Source: Paenibacillus polymyxa (GTDB taxonomy: Bacteria > Bacillota > Bacilli > Paenibacillales > Paenibacillaceae). Taken from it: a stretch of 48,432 nucleotides of DNA. A program made the translations under genes and the position numbers. Positions 1 through 7,692 of this stretch are shown in pieces (within the stretch, counting starts at the first letter, position 1; each line of letters opens with the position of its first letter). The DNA is taken from positions 1 through 48,432 of the forward strand of contig NZ_JAGGNR010000028.1 in the NCBI RefSeq assembly GCF_018614975.1, given 5' to 3'. The notes beneath the pieces were generated by a model. It was not told where the DNA came from. It made no database searches and saw nothing but the letters and a program-made list of their open reading frames with translations.

Positions 1-150
1 TGCTCGCACTTCGTGTTGAAGTTACTTTGTCACGGGGCTTCAACCTTAGGATTTCTCCACCAGCTGCCCGTCAGCTACGAGGCGACTTGGCTCTTACCTC
101 GACCGGACTTTCACCGGCTAGTTGTGTCTAGCTTGGCTAGGCGCGCAGAA
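1..150 (-). mobile_element. Group II intron 5' end (partial, runs off window)
   Basis: Read on the minus strand, this stretch starts near GCGCGCCTAG, then shows a CCGGTGAAAGTCCGG hairpin and a GAAATCCTAAGG...GAAGCCCCGTGAC segment. These resemble the 5' part of domain I of bacterial group II introns. It begins about 10 nt after a terminator stem-loop, the kind of site that class C group II introns are known to use. Any reverse transcriptase gene would lie beyond the left edge. The exact 5' boundary is uncertain because a clean GTGCG start is not visible. Confidence 0.5.
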
Positions 151-154
151 AGTA

Positions 155-180
155 GAAAAAACGACCACTAGTGTGGTCGT
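155..180 (-). terminator. Rho-independent terminator after the MscS gene
   Basis: Perfect 8-bp arms, ACGACCAC and GTGGTCGT, around a 4-nt loop, followed on the minus strand by a run of T. It lies just downstream of the MscS gene. It is also the apparent insertion target of the adjoining group II intron. Confidence 0.8.
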
Positions 181-203
181 AATCGTAAATTTTATGGAAT
201 AGT

Positions 204-1457
204 CTAGTATTCTCTTGAATATTGCTTGTTCTCTTTCAATTGCACGATATCATGTCCGGTTGGATTCTGGAAGGCCCGAAGTCCAAATGTTTGTGCCACC
301 GCGAAAATATGGTCAAAGATATCCGACTGAACGTTCTCGTATACGTCCCAGTCAGTATCATTGCTAAATGCGTAAATTTCAAGGGGCAATCCCCGATCCT
401 CTGGTGCCAACTGTCTAACAATCATTGTCATATCCTTATGAATCTTCGGATGATTTCTCAAATACTGAAGGATATATTCCCGGAATACACCCACGTTTGT
501 CAGTTGTCTGCCATTCACGTTGCTCTCGATGTTCACCTCATGCTCCGTGTTGTAAGCCTGGATTTCCTTTAATTTGGCAGTAACATAATCGCTCAGATAA
601 TGAATTTTTTCGAACTCGTCTATCATCTCTTCCGTACAAAAACGGATACTGCTGATATCGATATATATACTCCGCTTAATTCTTCTGCCGCCGGACACCT
701 GCATGCCTCTCCAGTTCCGAAATGAGTCCGAAATGAGAGCATAGCTCGGGATCATCGTAATGGTTTTATCAAAATTCATAACCTTTACCGTGTTTAATGT
801 AATGTCGATGACATCGCCATCCGCATTATACTTTGGCATCTCGATCCAGTCACCGACACGCACCATATCGTTCGACGATAACTGTACACCAGCAACCAGC
901 CCCAGGATGGAATCTTTGAATATCAGCATCAATACCGCCGACAAGGCGCCTAATCCACTGAGAATAATTAATGGATTCTGTCCAATCAGGCTGGAGATGA
1001 CGATAATGCCCCCGATAATGTACAGGACGATCTTGGCTACCTGAATGTAACTCTTGATTGGGCGAATCTTCGACACCTCATAGGTACGATAGATATCATC
1101 GAATACATTAAGCAAAGCATTCAGTACCGTGATCATGATGACAATCATGTAGGTCATTGCTGCTTTTTCAATTATGGCCTGATAGGGCGAGAAAATATAA
1201 GCGGAATAATAGATAATAATGGCCGGCACGAGATGCGACAGCTTCTGAAATAAATTTTTCTGAACCACGATGTGACCCCACTTGAAACGGTTGTTACTTA
1301 CGATACGATGAACCGTCTTCAGCACCACTCGCTTGGCAATCACATTCGCCAATATCGAGATCACTGCTATAAAAATAATCATAATGATGTTTGAAAGATA
1401 ACCAATGGAGGGTCCACTCATGCCGAGTTCTTCTAGTTGATTTCTGATAAAGTCCAT
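204..1457 (-). CDS. MscS-family mechanosensitive ion channel (YbdG-like)
   Basis: 417 aa, close to the length of E. coli YbdG (about 415 aa). Such channels open under membrane tension and release solutes during osmotic downshift. Several hydrophobic segments lie in the N-terminal half: about residues 20-45, 75-115 and 140-185. The pore-lining helix is followed by the MscS beta-domain signature (LGLVAGVQL...VGDWIEM, about 185-207), and NWRG lies further on (about 247-250). A long soluble C-terminal domain follows, as in the YbdG/MscM subgroup. The start ATG is preceded by AGGAGG at good spacing. It is a single gene with its own terminator, and the neighbouring deacetylase is a separate unit. 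Family assignment is firm; the physiological trigger is inferred. Confidence 0.9.
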   Translation of the reverse strand: MDFIRNQLEELGMSGPSIGYLSNIIMIIFIAVISILANVIAKRVVLKTVHRIVSNNRFKWGHIVVQKNLFQKLSHLVPAIIIYYSAYIFSPYQAIIEKAAMTYMIVIMITVLNALLNVFDDIYRTYEVSKIRPIKSYIQVAKIVLYIIGGIIVISSLIGQNPLIILSGLGALSAVLMLIFKDSILGLVAGVQLSSNDMVRVGDWIEMPKYNADGDVIDITLNTVKVMNFDKTITMIPSYALISDSFRNWRGMQVSGGRRIKRSIYIDISSIRFCTEEMIDEFEKIHYLSDYVTAKLKEIQAYNTEHEVNIESNVNGRQLTNVGVFREYILQYLRNHPKIHKDMTMIVRQLAPEDRGLPLEIYAFSNDTDWDVYENVQSDIFDHIFAVAQTFGLRAFQNPTGHDIVQLKENKQYSREY

Positions 1458-1560
1458 TGTCTCCTCCTGACATAATCTAGTTTAGCCTATTATTATAAAG
1501 TAGTTTGAGAGGGCAAGCAAAGTTTTTGCTTTCGCTCCGTTCTTCCTATTCATTATATAT

Positions 1561-1598
1561 AAAAAAAGACCCTGTCATTCAAAGAATGATGGGTCCAC
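1561..1598 (-). terminator. Terminator of the polysaccharide deacetylase gene
   Basis: Stem-loop with GACCC.TCATTC arms and a TTTG-type loop, followed by seven T on the minus strand, immediately after the deacetylase stop codon. Confidence 0.8.
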
Positions 1599-1602
1599 TT
1601 GA

Positions 1603-2244
1603 TTATGTCGTCTTTATATCATGATCACGAGAAATGTCCAATAATTCACTCACCGTCACCAAACGGTACCCTTCCCCCACCAGTTCATCCACCAGCACAC
1701 GAACCGCCTCCACGGTCTGGGAACGATCCCCGTACCCGTCATGGAATATCAACACGCTGCCGGGTTGCACCGCAGACCGGGTATACTCCAAGATATGCTT
1801 AACGCCGGGATTGTCCCAATCCCTCGCATCACCGTTGACTGCACCAATCGTGCGATATCCGCGCTCCGTTGCCAGAGACAGTATCTCTTCGTTTACGCCA
1901 AAATACGGCGGTCGGAAGCTGCGAGCAGGTTGCCCCGTAACTTCTTGAACAAGATGTTCTGCGCGTTGCAACTCTTCCCCGGCTTCCTCCAGCGTCAGCT
2001 GGGTTAGGTCTGGATGCGTGTATGTATGATTGGCGATCTCATGCCCTTCACGGTGCACCTTCGCCGCAATCTCCGGGTGGTTCTCCATCTCTTGGCCAAT
2101 CATGAAAAACGTTGCCCGCCCACCGGCACGGCGGAATATCTCAAGCACTTGAGGTGTATACACCGGATGCGGCCCATCATCAAACGTGAACGCCACAACC
2201 TTTTCCCGAACAGACTCCTGCTCTACCATCGCGATATTGACCAT
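1603..2244 (-). CDS. Polysaccharide deacetylase (NodB homology, carbohydrate esterase 4)
   Basis: 213 aa from the ATG at 2244, chosen because AGGGGG lies 9 nt upstream; a longer frame to 2331 has no ribosome binding site. It removes acetyl groups from N-acetylglucosamine-type polymers with a metal-dependent mechanism. All NodB motifs are visible in order: TFDDGPHP (motif 1, Asp pair), HTYTHPDL (metal-binding His pair), RPPYFG (motif 3), DARDW (motif 4) and LIFHDG (motif 5, catalytic His). No signal peptide is visible at this start, so it may act inside the cell or be exported by an unrecognised route. The substrate (peptidoglycan, chitin oligomers or another glycan) cannot be told from sequence. 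Confidence 0.88.
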   Translation of the reverse strand: MVNIAMVEQESVREKVVAFTFDDGPHPVYTPQVLEIFRRAGGRATFFMIGQEMENHPEIAAKVHREGHEIANHTYTHPDLTQLTLEEAGEELQRAEHLVQEVTGQPARSFRPPYFGVNEEILSLATERGYRTIGAVNGDARDWDNPGVKHILEYTRSAVQPGSVLIFHDGYGDRSQTVEAVRVLVDELVGEGYRLVTVSELLDISRDHDIKTT

Positions 2245-2370
2245 ACCATAATGCCCCCTCTCTGAAACTGCCTGGCTACATACCCCCTTATTATTCCATG
2301 ACCACAGGCTCTGGTCTAGTCCAGAGATCACACTTTGTGAAATCCCTAATCAAGCTGATATCTACCAGAA

Positions 2371-2400
2371 AGAGAGCATAGCGAGCAAGCAGCTATCTCT
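2371..2400 (-). terminator. Possible terminator of the sugar transporter operon
   Basis: Imperfect stem AGAGATAGC / GCTATGCTCTCT on the minus strand after the last permease stop codon. The following T run is short (TTTCT), so it is a weak candidate. Confidence 0.4.
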
Positions 2401-2432
2401 TCTATCGCCACGCCCTCCAGTCCAGCCTCCAG

Positions 2433-3308
2433 CTAACCTTTGATCGCACCTGCGATCATACTCTTCTGCACCTGTTTGTTCAGCAGCAGATAGATGACCA
2501 CCGTTGGCACCGTCGTAATCATCAGTCCAGCACCAATGATACCCCATTGCGTAATGTACGTTCCCACCATCGACATCATACCCACCGTCAATGTCTGGTA
2601 AGCCGTGTTATTGATAAATGTGACGGCAAACATCAGCTCATTCCAGCACGACAAAAACGTGAAGATGGCTACCGTTGATATAGCCGGGGTTACCAGAGGC
2701 AGAATAATAGAGAAAAACGTCCGGTAGATACCGCAGCCGTCGATCACCGCCGACTCCTCCATCTCTCGCGGAATACCTTTGAAAAAACTGCCCAGAATGA
2801 ATACTGCCATCGGAATGCCAAATGCCACATAGGGAATGATTAGAGACCAGTAGCTGTTGAGCAGGTTCAGATTCTTCAAAATAATAAACAATGGCAGCAG
2901 CGCCGCATGAATCGGCACCATCATGCCCAGCAAAATGATCGTCATCGTGAACCCGCTGAGCTTCCAGTTCATTCTTGTGATTGCGTAACCCGTCATGGAG
3001 GACAGGATCAGCACCAAGACAATGGAGGCCGCAGTAACCAGCACACTATTCATAAAATAGGTCAGCACATGGCCGTCGGACATGGCTTTGGTGTAGTTGC
3101 TCCACAAAAACGCTTTGGGCAACCCGGCCACATCACCGCTGAAAATCTCACTGTTATCCTTCAGGGAAAACAGCGCCAGCCAGATGAGCGGATAGATCTG
3201 CACAATCGCAACGAGGATCAGAAACGCTTGCAGGAACACTTTCCCGATTGGTCCGGAGATGGACCTCGGCTTGGGCTTTTTTTGCAACATGACTTCTACG
3301 GTACTCAT
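2433..3308 (-). CDS. Carbohydrate ABC transporter permease (MalG type)
   Basis: 291 aa inner-membrane permease of the CUT1 sugar uptake family. It has about six hydrophobic segments and the EAA loop that contacts the ATPase (MEESAVIDGCGIYRTFFSII, about residues 194-213). GGGAGG sits 8 nt before the start ATG. The start is 15 nt after the stop of the MalF-type permease, so the two are co-translated. No ATP-binding subunit is encoded nearby. In many Gram-positive bacteria a shared MsmX-type ATPase powers such transporters, and that is the likely situation here. The sugar cannot be assigned from sequence. The gene is the last of the five-gene unit that starts with the histidine kinase at 9716. 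Confidence 0.92.
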   Translation of the reverse strand: MSTVEVMLQKKPKPRSISGPIGKVFLQAFLILVAIVQIYPLIWLALFSLKDNSEIFSGDVAGLPKAFLWSNYTKAMSDGHVLTYFMNSVLVTAASIVLVLILSSMTGYAITRMNWKLSGFTMTIILLGMMVPIHAALLPLFIILKNLNLLNSYWSLIIPYVAFGIPMAVFILGSFFKGIPREMEESAVIDGCGIYRTFFSIILPLVTPAISTVAIFTFLSCWNELMFAVTFINNTAYQTLTVGMMSMVGTYITQWGIIGAGLMITTVPTVVIYLLLNKQVQKSMIAGAIKG

Positions 3309-3323
3309 GCCTTATGCCTCCCT

Positions 3324-4193
3324 CTACTCCGTTTTGAACAATGAATTAATGAGGATCGTACACACCAGACACTCCACAATGATAAAGACCGAGATCGCAC
3401 TGCCATACCCATACCGGAACGTATCAAAAATGGTGGCGTACATCAGCGTGCTTGGCACTTCAGTGGTATAAAATGGCCCGCCACCTGTCAGCACATAGAT
3501 CAGGTCAAACACCTTGAACGCACCGATGACGGAAAAAACAAGGCTTACCTTCAGAATCGGCTTCATCAGCGGGATCATAATGGACCACGCCGTCCGAATA
3601 CGGGAAGCACCATCCATTCGAGCAGCTTCGAGTACATCCTGGGACACGGACTTCGCACCTGCATACATCAGCAGCATGTGATATCCCACGTACTGCCACA
3701 GGGTTGGAATGAACGATGCCGTCAGTGCGGTGTCCTTCTGCCCCAGCCAGTCCTGTGCCCAATGGGATAAGCCGATATTCTGTAGCAGTACGTTCAGCAG
3801 TCCGTAATCGGCATTATAGATTTTCGACCACAACTGGGCAATGACCACCGTCGAGATCAGAACGGGAATGAAATAGACAGTCCGGTAGAACCCTTCTCCC
3901 TTGACGTTGGATGCCAGAATCAGGGCAAGCACCAGCGAGATCGGCAGTTGAATGAACACCGAAGCGCCCGCGAATAAGAGAGAGTTTTTGATCGAATTCA
4001 GCACCCGGGAATCCTTAAACATCTCCACATAGTTGTCCAGACCGATAAATGTGCCTTTCCCTACGCCGTTCCAGTCCAGCAGACTGTAATAACTGGAGAC
4101 AAAGATCGGAATAAGCACAATCCCGCAGAACAGAAGCAGTGTGGGCAGTACGAAGACAGCTATCGTGCCTTTATTGGAAAATACAGAGTTCAT
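3324..4193 (-). CDS. Carbohydrate ABC transporter permease (MalF type)
   Basis: 289 aa with six predicted membrane segments; the EAA loop reads EAARMDGASRIRTAWSIMIP (about residues 186-205). It forms the membrane channel together with the MalG-type permease downstream. The first hydrophobic segment is near residues 10-32, and no extra N-terminal helices are seen, which is normal for the short CUT1 permeases of Gram-positive bacteria. It follows the binding-protein gene after a 217-nt gap that holds a strong stem-loop. That arrangement often leaves the binding protein expressed at a higher level than the permeases. Confidence 0.92.
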   Translation of the reverse strand: MNSVFSNKGTIAVFVLPTLLLFCGIVLIPIFVSSYYSLLDWNGVGKGTFIGLDNYVEMFKDSRVLNSIKNSLLFAGASVFIQLPISLVLALILASNVKGEGFYRTVYFIPVLISTVVIAQLWSKIYNADYGLLNVLLQNIGLSHWAQDWLGQKDTALTASFIPTLWQYVGYHMLLMYAGAKSVSQDVLEAARMDGASRIRTAWSIMIPLMKPILKVSLVFSVIGAFKVFDLIYVLTGGGPFYTTEVPSTLMYATIFDTFRYGYGSAISVFIIVECLVCTILINSLFKTE

Positions 4194-4209
4194 TGTTGTT
4201 CTCCTCTCA

Positions 4210-4242
4210 AAGGCGTGACCGGGATATGCCGGGCCACGCCTT
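4210..4242 (-). promoter_or_regulatory. Intercistronic stem-loop between binding protein and permeases
   Basis: AAGGCGTG and CACGCCTT pair as perfect 8-bp arms, extended by further G-C pairs around CATAT. No T run follows. It probably acts as a partial terminator or 3'-end stabiliser that raises binding-protein mRNA relative to permease mRNA, a common device in sugar ABC operons. Confidence 0.6.
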
Positions 4243-4410
4243 GTTTGGGTTCATCTTCATGGTTAGTAGCGGTAGCCGTGCAAGCTCACAAGGTCTATGC
4301 GTAAGATATTCACAGGGAATTGGCAAAGACATGTAGTGTAAAGACCTTCTAGGACCTGTATGCATTTAAGCTTGTATGCTTGCACGTGCGCATACCTGCC
4401 TACCTGTTTC

Positions 4411-5724
4411 CTATAGACTTAGTTCTGTTGGTTTGAGCTGTGCCATCTGTTTGCAGAACTCCTCCGGTGTTACATCGCCGGCAAGCAGCTGGGCAATCAG
4501 GTTTTTGTGCGCTTCAGCCGATTCCGCAGGCAGAATGTTATCCCACCACGCGATAAATGAGGTCGCCGTTTTCATAATATCTGCCGCAGACAGATCCAGG
4601 GAGGACAGGCTGGACGTGTCGAGTGCATCGGTTTTCCAGCTTGGCAGACCCGCTCCAGCCAGGAAACCTTGCGTACCAAGCTGCTCGCTCAGATACATGA
4701 GGAATTCCACGGCTTCCTTCGGATGCTTGGTATTCTGGTTGATGTAGAAACCATCGACGGCTCCCCCGAAGATTTCGGTATTTGTGCCTTGCCCATCCTC
4801 AAATACCGGGAACGGAATCACTTTCACTTTGCCTTTGACTGCCGAAGACGGATCCTCAATTCCTGCATTCACCCAGTTGGCCTGGAACATCATCGCCCCC
4901 TTGCCTGCATTAAATGCCCCAAGCATCTCGTCATAGCTCATGCTGAACATGCTGCTGTTGAACGCTCCTGCTTGCGCAAGCTGCTGCATTTTGGTTGCGG
5001 CGGCAACAAAGTCGGGCGAATCCCACTTTGACGGATCTTTAAAGGCTTCCATCACCGCAGCATTGCCTGCCTGACGCATCGCAATAATGTCGTACCAGTA
5101 CATGCCAGGCCAGCGATCCTTCTCTCCAATCACAGCCGGGGTGATTCCTGCCGCTTTCAGCTTGGCGACTGCATCCAGCAGTTCGTTATAGGTGGTCGGA
5201 ATCTTGGCACCCGCCTGCTCGAACAATTCCGTATTCACGTAAAGGTTGGCGATATGTGTGTACACGGGCAATGTGTAGATTTTGCCGTCCATATTGATCG
5301 CCTCAGCCATTCCCGGGCCCATTCGTTCTTTGATATCGTCCGTCAGGTAACTTGAGATTTCCAGCACATTACCGGATTTGATGTACGGCTGCATGAAGCT
5401 GCCGCCACCCATGCCATAGAACAGGTCTGGCGCTTCACCAGCTGCAATCGATGTTTTGACTTTGGTTTTGTACTGTTCTCCTGTCGTGCCTGTACGTTCA
5501 ACCTGAATGTCTGGATGCTCGCTGTTCCATTTCTCAACAATCTCGGGCAGCAGCTTGGCCGAAGGATCGGTATTGCCGACCGATTGATCCCATAGCGTCA
5601 GCTTGATCTTGCCATTACTTTCCCCCTGTGCACCGCCGGACGAGCCGGATGAACATGCCGCCAGACTGCTTACAATGCCCAGAGCCAAAATTAGACTTGC
5701 TGATTTTTTTAGTAGCGCTTTCAT
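4411..5724 (-). CDS. Sugar-binding lipoprotein of ABC transporter (family 1 extracellular solute-binding protein)
   Basis: 437 aa. A lipoprotein signal peptide ends in the lipobox LAAC, with Cys24 as the likely lipidated residue, followed by a Ser/Gly-rich linker. The mature part has the family 1 solute-binding fold pattern (KLTLWDQ..., EIVEKWNSEHPDIQV, GEAPDLFYGMGGG, GKIYTLPVYTHIANLYVNTELF). It captures sugar or oligosaccharide outside the membrane and delivers it to the two permeases. GGGAGG lies 9 nt before ATG. It sits between the sensor/regulator pair and the permeases, so the kinase and regulator probably control it. A catabolite-repression-like site overlaps its first codons. The ligand is unknown. 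Confidence 0.92.
   Translation of the reverse strand: MKALLKKSASLILALGIVSSLAACSSGSSGGAQGESNGKIKLTLWDQSVGNTDPSAKLLPEIVEKWNSEHPDIQVERTGTTGEQYKTKVKTSIAAGEAPDLFYGMGGGSFMQPYIKSGNVLEISSYLTDDIKERMGPGMAEAINMDGKIYTLPVYTHIANLYVNTELFEQAGAKIPTTYNELLDAVAKLKAAGITPAVIGEKDRWPGMYWYDIIAMRQAGNAAVMEAFKDPSKWDSPDFVAAATKMQQLAQAGAFNSSMFSMSYDEMLGAFNAGKGAMMFQANWVNAGIEDPSSAVKGKVKVIPFPVFEDGQGTNTEIFGGAVDGFYINQNTKHPKEAVEFLMYLSEQLGTQGFLAGAGLPSWKTDALDTSSLSSLDLSAADIMKTATSFIAWWDNILPAESAEAHKNLIAQLLAGDVTPEEFCKQMAQLKPTELSL
5710..5724 (-). promoter_or_regulatory. Candidate cre (CcpA) site over the start codon
   Basis: ATGAAAGCGCTACTA matches the cre consensus WTGNAANCGNWNNCW at all but one fixed position (T instead of C near the end). 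It overlaps codons 1-5 of the binding-protein gene. Intragenic cre sites near starts are known in Firmicutes. The overlap with a Met-Lys-Ala start could also produce the match by chance. Confidence 0.35.
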
Positions 5725-5913
5725 ATCTACGGACCTCCCTATGTGTTTTCGTTGGTTCTAGCCCATATTTTAGGCAAAATGTGCTTTGTTCTCCATTTAG
5801 AAAACAGGCATCCATTTGTAATATTCGAACATATGTGGAATTGGAACCGGAAGTCGGTTTACGCTCAAACCTTCTCCGCACTCCCCCGACACTCCCGATT
5901 GCACTCTCGTTTT

Positions 5914-7692
5914 TCAGTTTTTTACATTCCGATATTCATTCATGGATCGGCCGATATGTTTTTTGAACAAGACGCTGAAATAATGAGGGTCAGGGATGCC
6001 CACCTGCTCCCCAATCTCATATCCTTTCATATCCGTCTGTTTCAGCAGCTGTTCAGCCTTCTTCATGCGGAGTTGGGTCAGATATTCCACAAATGTCTGC
6101 CCGGTTTCTTTTTTCACCAGCCGCCCCAAATGGCCCGAACTTACATAAAAAGCAGCCGCGGTACTGGAAAGCCCCACTTCCGCATTGCCCATATTCTCTT
6201 CAAGATAAGCCATCACCCGATCGATCAGATTGCCTTCCTTGGCCTGTCGCTTAGCTTGTATGACATCCGATACGGTGCGGACATGCTGCTCCAACATACG
6301 TTTTAGTTCGGGCAGATGATCTGCTGTAAAAATGGCCGCAATGGCCTCTTTGTTCAATGCGTGCTCTCCCTCAATCTGCTGCTCTATGGCAGCACGCTGG
6401 CACTCCGTAACCACATCCAAGGCTGCCATCCGAAACTGTGAAACGTCCGAGAACGGCACAGACAGCACACGCTCCAGCAATAATACCGCTTCTTCCCTCG
6501 CACCAACACTGACGCAAAATTGCAGTTGTTGGAGCAGCTGAGCATCCGAGTGGTAGAGCCTCTGCCCGCCTTCGATGACCAGATCCTCGAAGCAAATGAC
6601 CTGATTTTTCCCCACAAACGCCTGATAATCGAGTGCACGACACGCTTCCCGGTATCCCACACAGGCTCTTCCCCATCCTGATTGCCATTGCCCAATGCCT
6701 ACGGTCACATCAACTTCATATCCTTCGAGTTTAAGCGTATATTGAAGTTCTTCCTGAAGCTGCTGCACCTGATTGGAGAATTCGGTATCCGCTCCAAGCG
6801 AGAGTACAACGATCCGGTTATGCGGGTCCATAACGATAAGGGTGTGCGAATCCTGCGGATAAAAAGCCTGCACCTGCTTCATGCCTACCATTCGCAGCAG
6901 AATATGTATTTCCTCAGCGGGTTGTCGATGGGCTTCTGTCTGATGCTGGCTTAATTGGGTTTGATCGTGTTGAGGCTCTCGTTGAACTTGGCTGTATTGG
7001 TGGGGTTGACGGGCTTGATGAGCTTCATGAGCTTGATGAGATGTCTCGGACAGATGTGGGTATACCTCTGGTGCAGCTATCTTCGCTCGCGGTACAGCAA
7101 CCTCAACCTCCATTACTGCGATGCGTAATCCTGGTTCACTAGACGAGATAGGAATGCCTAAGAAACTTGCCTTCTCTTGTAGTTCATCCTCAGGTATCAC
7201 GTCACTTAACCATTGATTTACAAACCTCTCCCTGAGATAAGGCAGGCTCTGCTTCATCTCCTCCCGCAGCTTCATCAGCTCGTACTCACGCCCCATCTCC
7301 TGCTCGATTGCCTCTCGCAGCTTCGCCGTAACCTGTAATAACTCAGAAGCACGAATGGGTTTCAAAATAAAATCGGATATGCCCAGCTTCACACTCTGAC
7401 GAGCATATTCAAATTCATCATGTCCCGTCACAACCACGATTTTTATGTTCGGGTAACGCTCCATGAGAATGCCGCTCAGTTCAACACCGTCCATCTTTGG
7501 CATGTATATGTCCGTGAACACGATGTCTGGACGCAACAGCTCGACCTGTTCCAAAGCCTCTGCAGCATCCGAGGCCTCTCCAATGATACTCATGCCTTGC
7601 TGCTCCCAATCGATACGCATGCGCAGCAGATTTCGGATGAGGTACTCGTCATCCACAATCAATACCTTTAATGGTTCCAAAGTTAGTTCCAT
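5914..7692 (-). CDS. AraC-type response regulator (YesN-like)
   Basis: 592 aa. N-terminal receiver domain (about 8-130) with the acidic pair Asp14/Asp15, phospho-acceptor Asp61 (FTDIYMP) and Lys111 (LKP). A long middle region follows, then two AraC helix-turn-helix units at about 490-590. Residues about 213-260 are an unusual His/Gln-rich, low-complexity insert. The start ATG overlaps the histidine-kinase stop, so the two are translationally coupled. In the YesM/YesN class the kinase senses an extracellular sugar signal and the regulator activates the neighbouring transporter genes, here the lipoprotein and permeases just downstream. The target operator was not identified. Confidence 0.92.
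   Translation of the reverse strand: MELTLEPLKVLIVDDEYLIRNLLRMRIDWEQQGMSIIGEASDAAEALEQVELLRPDIVFTDIYMPKMDGVELSGILMERYPNIKIVVVTGHDEFEYARQSVKLGISDFILKPIRASELLQVTAKLREAIEQEMGREYELMKLREEMKQSLPYLRERFVNQWLSDVIPEDELQEKASFLGIPISSSEPGLRIAVMEVEVAVPRAKIAAPEVYPHLSETSHQAHEAHQARQPHQYSQVQREPQHDQTQLSQHQTEAHRQPAEEIHILLRMVGMKQVQAFYPQDSHTLIVMDPHNRIVVLSLGADTEFSNQVQQLQEELQYTLKLEGYEVDVTVGIGQWQSGWGRACVGYREACRALDYQAFVGKNQVICFEDLVIEGGQRLYHSDAQLLQQLQFCVSVGAREEAVLLLERVLSVPFSDVSQFRMAALDVVTECQRAAIEQQIEGEHALNKEAIAAIFTADHLPELKRMLEQHVRTVSDVIQAKRQAKEGNLIDRVMAYLEENMGNAEVGLSSTAAAFYVSSGHLGRLVKKETGQTFVEYLTQLRMKKAEQLLKQTDMKGYEIGEQVGIPDPHYFSVLFKKHIGRSMNEYRNVKN

Noticed and set aside
2245..2331. Longer N-terminus of the deacetylase
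   Set aside because: No ribosome binding site at 2331, and the extra residues show no signal peptide; AGGGGG supports the start at 2244.
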